Position numbers and translations under genes: made by a program
NCBI GenBank assembly: GCA_046349085.1
Contig: JAXMDA010000005.1
Span: 372,001-436,000, forward strand
Length of the DNA: 64,000 bases
Source: JAJXWB01 sp046349085
GTDB lineage: Bacteria; Pseudomonadota; Alphaproteobacteria; Rhizobiales; Beijerinckiaceae
Direction: 5' to 3'
The notes under the pieces: generated by a model
Told to the model about the DNA's origin: nothing
Databases searched by the model: none
What the model saw: only the letters and a program-made list of their open reading frames with translations
Shown here: positions 25,893 through 34,406 of the stretch, one piece after another
Position numbering within the stretch: the stretch's first letter is position 1
Layout of the letters: each line of letters opens with the position of its first letter

Positions 25893-26690
25893 GTGACCGA
25901 CCAAGCCCCGCTGAAAGCGTCCGATCTGTTCGATCTTACAGGCGAAGTCGCGCTCGTGACCGGCGCCTCCTCGGGCCTCGGCAAGCGATTTGCGCGAGTG
26001 CTCGCGGCCAACGGCGCCGCCGTCGTGCTGGCGGCGCGGCGCAAGGACCGGCTGGAAACGCTGGCGCAGGAAATCAATTCCGCTGGCGGCCGCGCGGTCG
26101 CGGTCGAGGCCGACGTCGGCGACGCCGCGCGGATGGCCCGCGTCTTCGACGACGCCGAAAGGCAGTTCGGACCGGTCACGATCCTCGTCAACAACGCCGG
26201 CATATCGCGCGCCGGGCGGCTGATCGACGGCGATGTCGCGGGCTGGCGCGAGACGATGGACATCAACGTCGAGGCCGTGCGCGCCAATGCGGTCGAGGCC
26301 GCGCAGCGCATGGTCAAGGCCGGCAAGCGCGGCGCGATCATCAATCTCGCCTCGATCCTGTCCTTCGGCGTCGGCCGTTCGAACGGCGCCTATGCGGTGT
26401 CGAAGGCCGCCGTCATGCAGCTCACCAAAGCGCTCGGCTTCGAATTCGCGCGCCACGGCATTCGCGCCAATGCGATCGCGCCCGGCTATTTTGCGACCGA
26501 GATGAATGCGGATTGGCTCGCGGGCGGCGGCGCCGAGATGATGAAGCACATTCCGATGCGCCGCTTCGGCAACGAGGGCGAACTCGACGGCGCGCTGCTG
26601 CTGCTCGCCGCGCCGCGCGCGGGATCCTATATCACCGGCGCGACCTACGTGGTCGACGGCGGCCACACGTTGCAGATTGCGGGCGTCTGA
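25893..26690 (+). CDS. SDR family NAD(P)-dependent oxidoreductase
   Basis: A 265-residue classical short-chain dehydrogenase. The cofactor motif TGASSGLGKRFA is near residue 20, NNAG (LVNNAGISRAG) near 95, the catalytic Ser in ASILSFG, and YAVSKAAV supplies the Tyr and Lys. The C-terminal segment ITGATYVVDGGHTLQ is typical. The substrate is not predictable. The stop is followed immediately by the corA ATG, so the two genes are probably co-transcribed although functionally unrelated. Confidence 0.93.
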   Translation: MTDQAPLKASDLFDLTGEVALVTGASSGLGKRFARVLAANGAAVVLAARRKDRLETLAQEINSAGGRAVAVEADVGDAARMARVFDDAERQFGPVTILVNNAGISRAGRLIDGDVAGWRETMDINVEAVRANAVEAAQRMVKAGKRGAIINLASILSFGVGRSNGAYAVSKAAVMQLTKALGFEFARHGIRANAIAPGYFATEMNADWLAGGGAEMMKHIPMRRFGNEGELDGALLLLAAPRAGSYITGATYVVDGGHTLQIAGV

Positions 26691-27683
26691 ATGCTCTACA
26701 TCCGCGCGATCGACAATTCGCGGCTCGTGGCGACCCAATACGAAGGCGCGCCCGACAAGGCGACGACGAAAGGCGTGTGGTACGATCTGATCGATCCGAC
26801 GCCCGAGGAGCAGGCCTTCGTCGAGAACGCGACCGGCGTCTCGGTGCCGACGCGCGAAGAGATCGAGGAGATCGAGGTTTCCTCGCGGCTCTACAACGAG
26901 GACGGCGTCGAATACATGACCGTCACGGCCGCCGCCCGACTCGACACGGACGAGCCGACGAAATCGCCGGTCATGTTCATCCATAACGGCGGCGCGCTGG
27001 TGACGGTGCGCTATGTCGAGCTGCGTCCGTTCACCAATGTCATCGAACGGTGCGCGCGGCCCGGCGGTTGCGCGTCGGCGGACCCCGAGAACCTGATGCT
27101 GACGCTGATCGAGGCGATGGTCGACCGGCTGGCCGACGCGCTCGAACGGGTCGGCGCCAATATCGACCAGATTTCGCGCGGCGTCTTTCGCGCGCGCGCC
27201 CGCAGCGAGAATGTCGGCGCGCGCGATCACGACCTGCAGGCGACGATCGAGCGCGTCGGCCAGGCCGGCGACGTGCTGGGAATCATCCGCGAAAGCCTCG
27301 TCGGCTTCAATCGCCTGATCTCCTATCATCACGGCATGGGCCATATCGCGAAAGGCGCGGTCGAGACGGACGGGCGCATCCGCACGATCCAGCGCGATGT
27401 GTCCGCGCTGTCGGACCACGCCTCCTATCTCGGCTCCAAGATCGCTTTCCTGCTCGACGCGACGCTCGGCCTGATCAATCTCGAGCAGAACCAGATCATC
27501 AAGATTTTCTCGATCGCCGCCGTGTGCCTGATGCCGCCGACGCTGGTCGCGTCCGTTTACGGCATGAACTTCAAGCACCTTCCTGAACTCGATTTCGAGT
27601 ACGGCTATCCGATGGCGCTGGCGCTGATGCTCATCACCGCAATCCTGCCGGTCTGGTATTTCAAGCGCAAGGGCTGGCTCTGA
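26691..27683 (+). CDS. corA: CorA-family magnesium/cobalt transporter
   Basis: A 330-residue transporter with a large cytoplasmic N-terminal domain (about 1-265) and two C-terminal membrane helices. The diagnostic YGMNF motif ends the first helix (SVYGMNFKHLPEL near residue 287). The second helix runs GYPMALALMLITAILPVWYF, ending in a short basic tail. CorA proteins form pentamers carrying Mg2+, and some carry Co2+. ATG 26691 directly abuts the SDR stop; the first residues MLYIRAIDNSRL match the family start. Confidence 0.94.
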   Translation: MLYIRAIDNSRLVATQYEGAPDKATTKGVWYDLIDPTPEEQAFVENATGVSVPTREEIEEIEVSSRLYNEDGVEYMTVTAAARLDTDEPTKSPVMFIHNGGALVTVRYVELRPFTNVIERCARPGGCASADPENLMLTLIEAMVDRLADALERVGANIDQISRGVFRARARSENVGARDHDLQATIERVGQAGDVLGIIRESLVGFNRLISYHHGMGHIAKGAVETDGRIRTIQRDVSALSDHASYLGSKIAFLLDATLGLINLEQNQIIKIFSIAAVCLMPPTLVASVYGMNFKHLPELDFEYGYPMALALMLITAILPVWYFKRKGWL

Positions 27684-27731
27684 AGCGGTCGTATGGCCGT
27701 CGAGAATCGCGCGCATTCCGATACAAGTGAT

Positions 27732-27880
27732 GTCATCCCGGACGGCTGAAGGCCGATCCGGGATCCAGCGACGGCGTGCGTTTTCTGGATCCCGGCTCTG
27801 CGCTTCGCTACGGCCGGGATGACAGTGGGGCCCAACGTCTGTCATCCCGGACGGCCGCAGGCCGATCCGGACCCAGATCT
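27732..27880. repeat. GTCATCCCGG palindromic repeat, one full and one partial copy
   Basis: The full copy (27732-27823) opens GTCATCCCGGACGGC and closes GCCGGGATGAC, with internal GGATCC-AG / CT-GGATCC inverted segments. A second half copy starts at 27841 (GTCATCCCGGACGGCCGC) and runs up to the dps stop. It occupies the gap between the convergent corA and dps genes and can form strong hairpins on either strand. Confidence 0.8.
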
Positions 27881-28399
27881 TCAGTTCATGCCGCGGATGG
27901 TCTCGAACAGGAACCATTGGCGCCGCTCGGCCTCGTCGAGCCAGACTTCGATCATGCTGGTCGTGGCGGCGTCGTCCGCGTCATCGGCGACTTCGTGCGC
28001 CTTTCGAAGATTTTCGATGAAGGTCGCATTGTCCTCGCGCAGTTCGTTGAGCATGTCGGAGGGCGAGACGTTGTCCTTGTCGTTGTCCTTGATCTTCTGG
28101 AGCTTGGCGATATTGCCGATCGATTTCAGCGTCGTGCCGCCGACCTTGCGCACGCGCTCGGCGATGTCGTCGGTGATGGCGTAGACCTGCGACGCCTGCT
28201 CGTCGAGCAGAAGATGATAGTCGCGGAAATGCCGCCCGGTCATGTGCCAGTGGAAGTTCTTGGTCTTCAGGTAGAGCGCGAAGGCGTCCGCCAGAACCTG
28301 GTTGAGGGCGGCCGAGACCGCCTTGACCTTGTCGGGAGACAGGCCGGCCGGCGAGGCGAGCGCCTTTTGAACGTCCGATGATCTTTGTGTCTGTGCCAA
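27881..28399 (-). CDS. dps: Dps-family DNA protection / ferritin-like protein (TTG start)
   Basis: A 172-residue member of the Dps family, which forms dodecamers that oxidise and store iron and shield DNA. Ferroxidase residues lie in KNFHWHMTGRHFRDYHLLLDEQ, and the C-terminal helix has TTSMIEVWLDEAERRQWFL. No ATG is available. The frame runs up to a TTG at 28444, but the TTG at 28399 has a perfect GGAGG five bases before it, so I start there (first residues after the initiator: AQTQRSSDV). Confidence 0.9.
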   Translation of the reverse strand: MAQTQRSSDVQKALASPAGLSPDKVKAVSAALNQVLADAFALYLKTKNFHWHMTGRHFRDYHLLLDEQASQVYAITDDIAERVRKVGGTTLKSIGNIAKLQKIKDNDKDNVSPSDMLNELREDNATFIENLRKAHEVADDADDAATTSMIEVWLDEAERRQWFLFETIRGMN

Positions 28400-28486
28400 T
28401 GTCGCCTCCGAAGGAAGAAGCCAGCTCGAGCGCGGCCTGTTCAAAACGCGCGCGCGCCGGCTTGGTTCCCTCGGAGATCGCTATTT

Positions 28487-29920
28487 TCAGCGCACCAGAA
28501 TGTTGCGGAACTGCCAGGGGTCGCTGGCGTCGATATCTTCCGGGAAGAAGCCCGGACGATCGGTCAGCGGCGTCCAGTCGGTGTAGCGGCCGACCAGGGG
28601 CCCAAGATACGGCGACTGAATTTCGAGACAGCGGCGGAAATCCATCTCGTCGGCCTCGATGATGCCGAGGTTGGGATTTTCCAGCGCATAGACCATGCCG
28701 GCGAGAATGGCCGATGTCACCTGCAGGCCGGTCGCGTTCTGATAGGGCGCGATGCGGCGCGTTTCCTCGATGGAGAGCTGCGAGCCGTACCAATAGGCGT
28801 TGTTGGCATGGCCGTAGAGGAGGACGCCGAGCTCGTCGACGCCATCCTCGATCTCGTGCTCGGTGAGAATGTGGTGCGCGGGCTGGATGCGGCCGGCGCG
28901 GCCGAACAACTCGTGCAGCGACAGCACGGCGTCGTCTGCCGGATGATAGGCGTAGTGGCAGGTCGGCCGGTAGAGGACCTTGCCGTTCGTGTCGCGCGCC
29001 GTGAAATAGTCGGCGATCGAGATCGCTTCGTTGTGCGTGACCAAAAATCCATATTGCGCGCCGGGCGTCGGACACCAGGAGCGCACACGCGTATTGGCGC
29101 CGGGCTGGTTGAGATAGATCGCCGCGCCGCAGCCGGCGGGGTGATCGCCGGCATTGTCGGGGCGCCACTTCTCGTGCGTGCCCCAGCCGAGTTCGGCCGG
29201 CTGCATGCCTTCCGACAGAAAGCCCTCGACCGACCATGTATTGACGAAGACGTCGCGGGGCTTGGGATGAATGGCGCGCTGCGTATCGCGTTCGGCGATG
29301 TGAATGCCCTTGACGCCGAGGCGCATGGCCAGCGCCGCCCATTCCTCGCGCGACCTCGGCTCGGGATGGCGGTCGTTGAGATCGGCGGCGAGATTGACCA
29401 TCGCGCGCTTGACGAACCACGACACCATGCCGGGATTGGCGCCGCAGCAGGAGACGGCGGTGACGCCGCCGGGCGCCCTGCGGCGCTCATCGAGCACGAT
29501 TTCGCGCAGCGTGTAATTGGTGCGCTGCTCGTTGTCCATGTCGTTGTCGAAGTAGAAGCCGAGCCAGGGCTCCGCGACCGTGTCGATGTAGAGCGCGCCG
29601 ATCTCGCGGCAGAAGCGCATGATGTCGACCGAGGACGTATCGACCGAGACGTTGACGCAGAAGCCCTGCCCGCCGCCCGCCGTCAGCAGCGGCCCGAGCA
29701 GCTCCTTGTAATTGTCGCGGGTGAGGGCGGCCTTGATAAAGCGCGCGCCGTGCTGCTCGGCGAGATCCTTGTCGATCTCGCTGGGATCGATGATGACGAA
29801 GCGCGACTTGTCGAAATCGAAATGGCGTTCGATCAGCGGCAGGCAGCCCTTGCCGATCGAGCCGAAGCCGATCATGACGACGGGGCCCGAAATCTTGGCG
29901 TGAACCGGCCAGTTCGACAT
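28487..29920 (-). CDS. hss: Homospermidine synthase
   Basis: A 477-residue NAD-dependent enzyme making sym-homospermidine from two putrescines (or putrescine and spermidine). It starts with the Rossmann signature KISGPVVMIGFGSIGKGCLPLIERH and has the family segments VSCCGANPGMVSWFVKRA, GWGTHEKWRPDNA and YGFLVTHNEAISIADYF. Homospermidine is the typical long polyamine of Hyphomicrobiales. The ornithine decarboxylase 2.6 kb away, on the same strand, would supply putrescine. The region 29921-30177 upstream holds no other gene. Confidence 0.96.
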   Translation of the reverse strand: MSNWPVHAKISGPVVMIGFGSIGKGCLPLIERHFDFDKSRFVIIDPSEIDKDLAEQHGARFIKAALTRDNYKELLGPLLTAGGGQGFCVNVSVDTSSVDIMRFCREIGALYIDTVAEPWLGFYFDNDMDNEQRTNYTLREIVLDERRRAPGGVTAVSCCGANPGMVSWFVKRAMVNLAADLNDRHPEPRSREEWAALAMRLGVKGIHIAERDTQRAIHPKPRDVFVNTWSVEGFLSEGMQPAELGWGTHEKWRPDNAGDHPAGCGAAIYLNQPGANTRVRSWCPTPGAQYGFLVTHNEAISIADYFTARDTNGKVLYRPTCHYAYHPADDAVLSLHELFGRAGRIQPAHHILTEHEIEDGVDELGVLLYGHANNAYWYGSQLSIEETRRIAPYQNATGLQVTSAILAGMVYALENPNLGIIEADEMDFRRCLEIQSPYLGPLVGRYTDWTPLTDRPGFFPEDIDASDPWQFRNILVR

Positions 29921-30069
29921 TCTTGAACTCCAGATTGGGGAAATGGCGCGCGTGCGCGAGAAATTCGTCGGCGCGTTGAAAGCAAGCGGGGGCCGTCAGG
30001 TCAAGTCCGCGGGCGACAAGCCAGCAATTTCCACGAGATGCGCGGCATTCGCGCCGCGGCGGAACGCGG

Positions 30070-30088
30070 GCGTCAGACCGCCTGACGC
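30070..30088. promoter_or_regulatory. Palindrome upstream of the aldehyde dehydrogenase gene
   Basis: GCGTCAG (30070-30076) and CTGACGC (30082-30088) are perfect 7-bp arms around five bases, 90 bases before the start at 30178. An operator is inferred; no regulator gene is adjacent. Confidence 0.3.
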
Positions 30089-30177
30089 GGCTGGAGGCTG
30101 AAGGCTCGCGATCCAGAGGCGTTTCGGCTAGACTGGCACCACATGCCGGCTATTGCCGCATTCATATGGAGCCCGCC

Positions 30178-31626
30178 ATGAACGCTCCCCTCACGGGCGT
30201 CACCCCCGTCGCTATTCCGGCTGAATTCCAGGAGTGTTTCGACCGGCAGAAGGCCGCCTATCTCGCCGCGCCCGAGCCCTCCTACGACGAGCGGATCGCA
30301 GACCTGAAGGCGCTGAAGCGGCTTCTGAAGGAGAACCGCGCCGAAATCGTCGCCGCGATCAACGCCGACTACGGGTCGCGAGCCGAGTTCGAGACGCTGT
30401 TCACCGAATTCTTCGTCGCGCAGGAGACGATTTCCGACGCGATCAAGCATCTGAAGAAATGGATGAAGCCACAGCGCCGGCGCGTCGATTTCATGACCTA
30501 TCCGCTGGCGAAGAATCGCGTCATTCCGCAGCCGCTGGGCGTCGTCGGCGTGATCGTGCCGTGGAATTTTCCGCTCAATCTCAGCTTCTGCCCGCTGGCG
30601 GCGATCATCGCGGCGGGCAATCGCGCCATGGTGAAGATGTCGCAGAATTCCGAAGCTCTGGCGCAATTGCTGATGCGGATCGCGCCGAACTATCTTCCCG
30701 TGGAGAAGCTCGCCTTCTTCGCCGACGGCGGCGGGCGCGGGCCGGCCTTCTCGTCGCTGCCCTTCGATCACCTGCTGTTCACGGGCTCCGGCGCGACGGG
30801 CCGTTCCGTCATGGCGAACGCTGCGCAGAATTTGACGCCGGTGACGCTCGAACTCGGCGGCAAGTCGCCGGCGATCGTCGCGCCCGATTATCCGATCGAG
30901 ACGGCGGCCGAGCGCATCGTCTGGGTGAAGATGCTGAACGCCGGCCAGATCTGCACCAACGTCGATTACGTCTTCGTGCCGGAGGGCCGCCAGGACGAAT
31001 TCGTGGCGCATTGCCGGCGGCTGATCGCCCAGCGCTATCCCGATCTGAACGCGGCCGACTTCACCTCGATCATCGACCAGCGTTCCTACGATCGTCTCGT
31101 CGCGACGCTGGAGGACGCCGGGGCCAAGGGCGCGCGGATCGTCAATCTGGCGGAAGGCCAGACGCCGGATGCGTCGAAGCGCAAGTTCGCGCCGCACGCC
31201 GTTATCGATCCGACCGAAGACATGCTCGTCATGCAGCGCGAGATTTTCGGGCCGATCCTGCCGATCAAGACCTATCGGGACCGCGCCGAGGTCGCCGCCT
31301 ATGTCAACGCGCACGACCGGCCGCTCGCCATCTATCCGTTCACGCATGACGCCGAGACGCGCGACTTCTACATATCGCGCGTCATGTCGGGCGGCGTGTC
31401 GGTCAACGAGGCGCTGCTGCATGTCGGCCAGCACGACCTGCCGTTCGGCGGCGTCGGACCGAGCGGCATGGGCCATTATCACGCGCGCGAAGGCTTCAAC
31501 ACCTTCTCGAAGCTGCGGCCGGTGTTCTATCAGGGGCCGCTTTCGGCGATCCAGATGATGTTCCAGCCGCCCTACAAGGGACGGCCGATGCAGCTTCTGC
31601 AGTTCATGCTGAAGATGCGGGGATAG
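30178..31626 (+). CDS. calB: Coniferyl aldehyde dehydrogenase-like NAD(P)-dependent dehydrogenase
   Basis: A 482-residue aldehyde dehydrogenase. The conserved segments are VIVPWNFPLNLSF, FTGSGATGRSV, the general base in VTLELGGKSP, the catalytic Cys in NAGQICTNVDY, and EIFGPILPI. The hydrophobic C-terminal tail (IQMMFQPPYKGRPMQLLQFMLKM) is characteristic of the coniferyl/fatty aldehyde dehydrogenase branch, often membrane-associated. Actual substrates may be long-chain or aromatic aldehydes. ATG 30178 has GGAG seven bases upstream and was preferred to the in-frame ATG at 30166. Confidence 0.88.
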   Translation: MNAPLTGVTPVAIPAEFQECFDRQKAAYLAAPEPSYDERIADLKALKRLLKENRAEIVAAINADYGSRAEFETLFTEFFVAQETISDAIKHLKKWMKPQRRRVDFMTYPLAKNRVIPQPLGVVGVIVPWNFPLNLSFCPLAAIIAAGNRAMVKMSQNSEALAQLLMRIAPNYLPVEKLAFFADGGGRGPAFSSLPFDHLLFTGSGATGRSVMANAAQNLTPVTLELGGKSPAIVAPDYPIETAAERIVWVKMLNAGQICTNVDYVFVPEGRQDEFVAHCRRLIAQRYPDLNAADFTSIIDQRSYDRLVATLEDAGAKGARIVNLAEGQTPDASKRKFAPHAVIDPTEDMLVMQREIFGPILPIKTYRDRAEVAAYVNAHDRPLAIYPFTHDAETRDFYISRVMSGGVSVNEALLHVGQHDLPFGGVGPSGMGHYHAREGFNTFSKLRPVFYQGPLSAIQMMFQPPYKGRPMQLLQFMLKMRG

Positions 31627-31633
31627 GCCTGCC

Positions 31634-31719
31634 GTTATCGCGAGGATCGAAGCGACGCGGCGATTCATCCCCCGCTCCGGATCGAGCTCCGGAGCCGGAT
31701 TGCTTCGCTCGCAATGACA
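31634..31719. repeat. Divergent copy of the CGTCATTGCGAG repeat
   Basis: TTATCGCGAGGATCGAAGC at the left and GCTTCGCTCGCAATGAC at the right are imperfect inverted copies, with GGATCGAGCTCC in the centre being near-palindromic. It lies between the convergent aldehyde dehydrogenase and acetyltransferase genes. Confidence 0.6.
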
Positions 31720-31735
31720 GTGGAAAGACGCGCGC

Positions 31736-32299
31736 CTAGGCCGCCTTGCGTCGCTGCGCGGGCGAGGCGTGTTCGCGCGCGCCTGTCGCGCGCAGCCTGC
31801 CGCGCGCGCCGTCCAGCCATCCAGCGCGCAATTCGAGCGCGAGAAAGCGGTCGAGTTCGACCGGGCCCGGCATGTGCAGGAGCTGTGTCAGGCGGCGCTC
31901 GAAGCCGAAGCGCGCGTAGTAGGGCGCATCGCCGACGAGAACGATCGCGCCGTGCCCCGCGTTTTTCGCGCGCGCAATGGCTTCACGCATGAGCGCGCCG
32001 CCGATGCCGTCGCCGCGGCTGTCCTCGGCCACCGCCAGCGGGCCGAGCAGCAGGGCCGGCGCGCCGCCGGCGTCGATGTTCCAAAGACGCACCGTGCCGA
32101 TCAGGCGGCCGTCCGCATCGCGCGCGACGAGCGCCAGCGCGGGCGCGCGGCCGTTACGCAGCTTCTGCGACGACTTGCGGAACCGGCCCGGGCCCATGGC
32201 GGCGTCGAGCAGTTTTTCGCGCGCGAAAGCGTCGCCGCCGCGTTCGACGTCGATGGCGAAGGAATGCGGCGCAAGCGCCGTCGACAGGACAGAGGTCAT
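31736..32299 (-). CDS. GNAT-family N-acetyltransferase
   Basis: A 187-residue acetyl-CoA-dependent transferase. The acetyl-CoA binding motif (SRGDGIGGALMREAI, about residues 94-108) is preceded by the beta-strand LLGPLAVAED. YYARFGFERR completes motif B. Extra Arg/Ala-rich residues follow at the C-terminus. The family resembles the YhbS-like group; the substrate is unknown. It lies downstream of the ornithine decarboxylase on the same strand, separated by a repeat-filled gap, so a shared role with polyamines is possible but unsupported. Confidence 0.88.
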   Translation of the reverse strand: MTSVLSTALAPHSFAIDVERGGDAFAREKLLDAAMGPGRFRKSSQKLRNGRAPALALVARDADGRLIGTVRLWNIDAGGAPALLLGPLAVAEDSRGDGIGGALMREAIARAKNAGHGAIVLVGDAPYYARFGFERRLTQLLHMPGPVELDRFLALELRAGWLDGARGRLRATGAREHASPAQRRKAA

Positions 32300-32394
32300 C
32301 GCTTCCTCCTTTCAGAGGCAGGACAACCCTCGCACCCCAAGGGCATGGCGCAGCCATGCCCGGAGGGCCGTTCGGGAAGTTTGGTTGGGGTATT

Positions 32395-32547
32395 CCTTCT
32401 CCCGCATGGCGGGAGAAGGCGGGCCTTGCGAAGCAAGGCTCGGATGAGGGCGTCGCCGCCGTCTCATCCTTCGAGGTTCGCAGCAATCGCGGCGCCCTCA
32501 CCCGTCATGCTTCGCATGACACCCTCTCCCGTTTCACGGGAGAGAGG
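32395..32547. repeat. Composite of strong palindromes downstream of ornithine decarboxylase
   Basis: CCTTCTCCCGC/GCGGGAGAAGG (32395-32419) is a perfect 11-bp stem with loop ATG. CTCTCCCGT/ACGGGAGAG (32524-32544) is a second perfect stem. Between them GATGAGGGCG faces CGCCCTCACC, so the whole block can fold as nested arms. It is related in composition to the element at 21485. No gene is visible in 32300-32550. Confidence 0.75.
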
Positions 32548-32550
32548 AAT

Positions 32551-33693
32551 TCAGATCACATGCGTCTCGAGCGGCGGGAAGCCGTTGAAGCCGACGGCCG
32601 AATAGGTCGTCGTATAGGCGCCCGTGCCCTCGATCAGCACCTTCGATCCGATCTCGAGGCTGAACGGAAGGAAGTAGGGCTCCTTCTCGTAGAGCACGTC
32701 GACCGAATCGCAGGTCGGGCCTGCGAGCACGCAGGGACCCATGTCGTCGCCGTCCTGCTCGGTGCGGATCGGGTAGCGGATCATCTCGTCCATGGTCTCG
32801 GCGAGCCCGTTGAACTTGCCGATGTCGAGATAGACCCAGCGCACCTTGTCGTCGTCCGCCTTCTTCGAGACGAGCACGACTTCCGCCTCGATCATGCCGG
32901 CGTTGCCGACCATGCCGCGGCCCGGCTCGATGATCGTCTCCGGGATGCGGTTGCCGAAATGCTTGCGCAAGGACCGGAAGATCGACTGGCCGTAAGCCTT
33001 CACCGCCGGAATATCCTTGAGATATTTGGTCGGGAAGCCGCCACCGAGGTTGACCATCTGCAGATGGATGCCGCGCTCGGCGAGATCCCGGAAGATTTTC
33101 GCCGCGTCCTTGAGCGCGCCGTCCCACATCTTCGGATTGCGCTGCTGCGACCCGACATGGAAGGACACGCCATGGGCCTGAAGGCCCAGACGGTAGGCGT
33201 GCTCCAGCACGCGGGGCGCCATTTCGGGCGCGCAGCCGAACTTGCGCGACAGCGGCCATTCGGCGCCGGCGCCGTTCGACAGGATGCGGCAGAACACCTT
33301 CGCGCCGGGCGCGGCGCGCGCGATCTTCTCGACTTCCGCCTCGCAATCGACCGCAAACAGCCGGACGCCGAGCGCATAGGCGCGCGCGATGTCCTTCTCC
33401 TTCTTGATCGTGTTGCCGAAGGAGATGCGGTCGGGGCTCGCGCCCGCCGCCAGCGACTGCTCGATCTCGACGACGGAAGCCGTGTCGAAGCACGAGCCGA
33501 GATCCGCCAGGAGCTTCAGCACCTGCGGCTCGGGGTTCGCCTTCACCGCGTAGAAGACGCGCGTGTCCGGCAGCGCCCTGGCGAAGGCGTTGTAATTGTC
33601 GCGCACGACGTCGAGATCGACGACGAGGCAGGGTCCAGTGTCACGTCCGGCTTCGCGTCGCGCCCGGAGGAATTCCAAGATACGGTCGGTCAT
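32551..33693 (-). CDS. Ornithine decarboxylase, group IV (type III fold) PLP enzyme
   Basis: A 380-residue alanine-racemase-fold decarboxylase forming putrescine from ornithine (some relatives also take lysine). The PLP lysine is K51 in FYAVKANPEP. The phosphate-binding segment is NLGGGFPTKY (about 215-224) with EPGRGMVG downstream, and the catalytic Cys328-Asp329 is in GPTCDS. ATG 33693 is preceded by GGGGAGG at ideal spacing. A leader of about 500 nt with a strong promoter lies upstream. Together with homospermidine synthase it completes a putrescine-to-homospermidine route. Confidence 0.93.
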   Translation of the reverse strand: MTDRILEFLRARREAGRDTGPCLVVDLDVVRDNYNAFARALPDTRVFYAVKANPEPQVLKLLADLGSCFDTASVVEIEQSLAAGASPDRISFGNTIKKEKDIARAYALGVRLFAVDCEAEVEKIARAAPGAKVFCRILSNGAGAEWPLSRKFGCAPEMAPRVLEHAYRLGLQAHGVSFHVGSQQRNPKMWDGALKDAAKIFRDLAERGIHLQMVNLGGGFPTKYLKDIPAVKAYGQSIFRSLRKHFGNRIPETIIEPGRGMVGNAGMIEAEVVLVSKKADDDKVRWVYLDIGKFNGLAETMDEMIRYPIRTEQDGDDMGPCVLAGPTCDSVDVLYEKEPYFLPFSLEIGSKVLIEGTGAYTTTYSAVGFNGFPPLETHVI

Positions 33694-34194
33694 CGCCGCC
33701 TCCCCTACGAAGGGCGCGGTCTCCCGCGCCATACCAGTCAGCTTCGTGGCTGCGACCTGTGTCCTGACCGCGCGATGGAAACGCGAACAGGCGGTCGACC
33801 CGCAGCCTGGACCGGCGTCGGCGGGCAAGCCCGGCTCGGCCGATCGGGTGGTGCGCCGTTATGGACACGCTTTCCCCGAATCGCGCTGGGCGGTTCGAGG
33901 TTCCTCGACGGTGTCCGAGGACGCTCCGTCGCGGTCAGTGTGGCCATCGTTTGGAAAGGGAGATCCCGATCCGCACGCCCGGCAAGAAAGACAAGCCTCT
34001 TCGGTGCGTCGACCTTTGGAGGGGTCGACAGAGACCAAAAAAGCCCGGTCCGTCGTTGCTTTAAGTCGCGATCCCCCGCTCAGGCGGGGTTCGCCGGTTC
34101 GCCTCCGGCTGCCGGTTTTTGCTCGACGTTTGACCGGCCTCTTGTCCGGATCCGCGCCGACCGACACACGACCACAGGCACGTGCGATTTGGGC
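33694..34194 (-). ncRNA. Structured leader of the ornithine decarboxylase gene, candidate speF RNA motif
   Basis: No convincing gene lies in 33694-34406 on either strand. On the minus strand the 500-nt leader is dense in hairpins. CCCCGC-CTGA-GCGGGG sits at 34089-34074. Just before the ribosome-binding site, GGCGCGG-GAGA-CCGCGCC at 33730-33713 has a GNRA tetraloop and is enclosed by ACGAAG and CTTCGT. The speF motif is a known structured RNA in alphaproteobacterial ornithine decarboxylase leaders, so position and length fit. I cannot check the consensus, so the identification is inference. Confidence 0.55.
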
Positions 34195-34201
34195 AGGCCG
34201 A

Positions 34202-34229
34202 TAAATAAGCTGGATTTTCCTAATGACAA
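34202..34229 (-). promoter_or_regulatory. Sigma70-like promoter for the ornithine decarboxylase leader
   Basis: On the minus strand TTGTCA (34229-34224) and TATTTA (34207-34202) are separated by 16 bases in an unusually A+T-rich patch. This predicts transcription from about 34194 toward the decarboxylase gene. Confidence 0.5.
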
Positions 34230-34406
34230 GAAAAATCTTCGGCTTTCGGGACTTGTTCGACCAAAAATTAAGGGCCGGCGGCGCATGGAGCCCCTCAGGC
34301 CGCTTTTCCGCCGCTTGCCGCCATCTTTCGGACCGGATACTTGGCTATCCGCGCTCCGCGCAATCCTGCCGCCCCCGCCGTCGCCCGCCCCGAAACCGCT
34401 TCCGTC

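Noticed and set aside
33641..33868. A 75-codon minus-strand frame in the ornithine decarboxylase leader, considered as a leader peptide.
   Set aside because: It is Arg/Gly rich, overlaps the decarboxylase start out of frame and has no convincing Shine-Dalgarno. RNA structure is the simpler explanation of this region.
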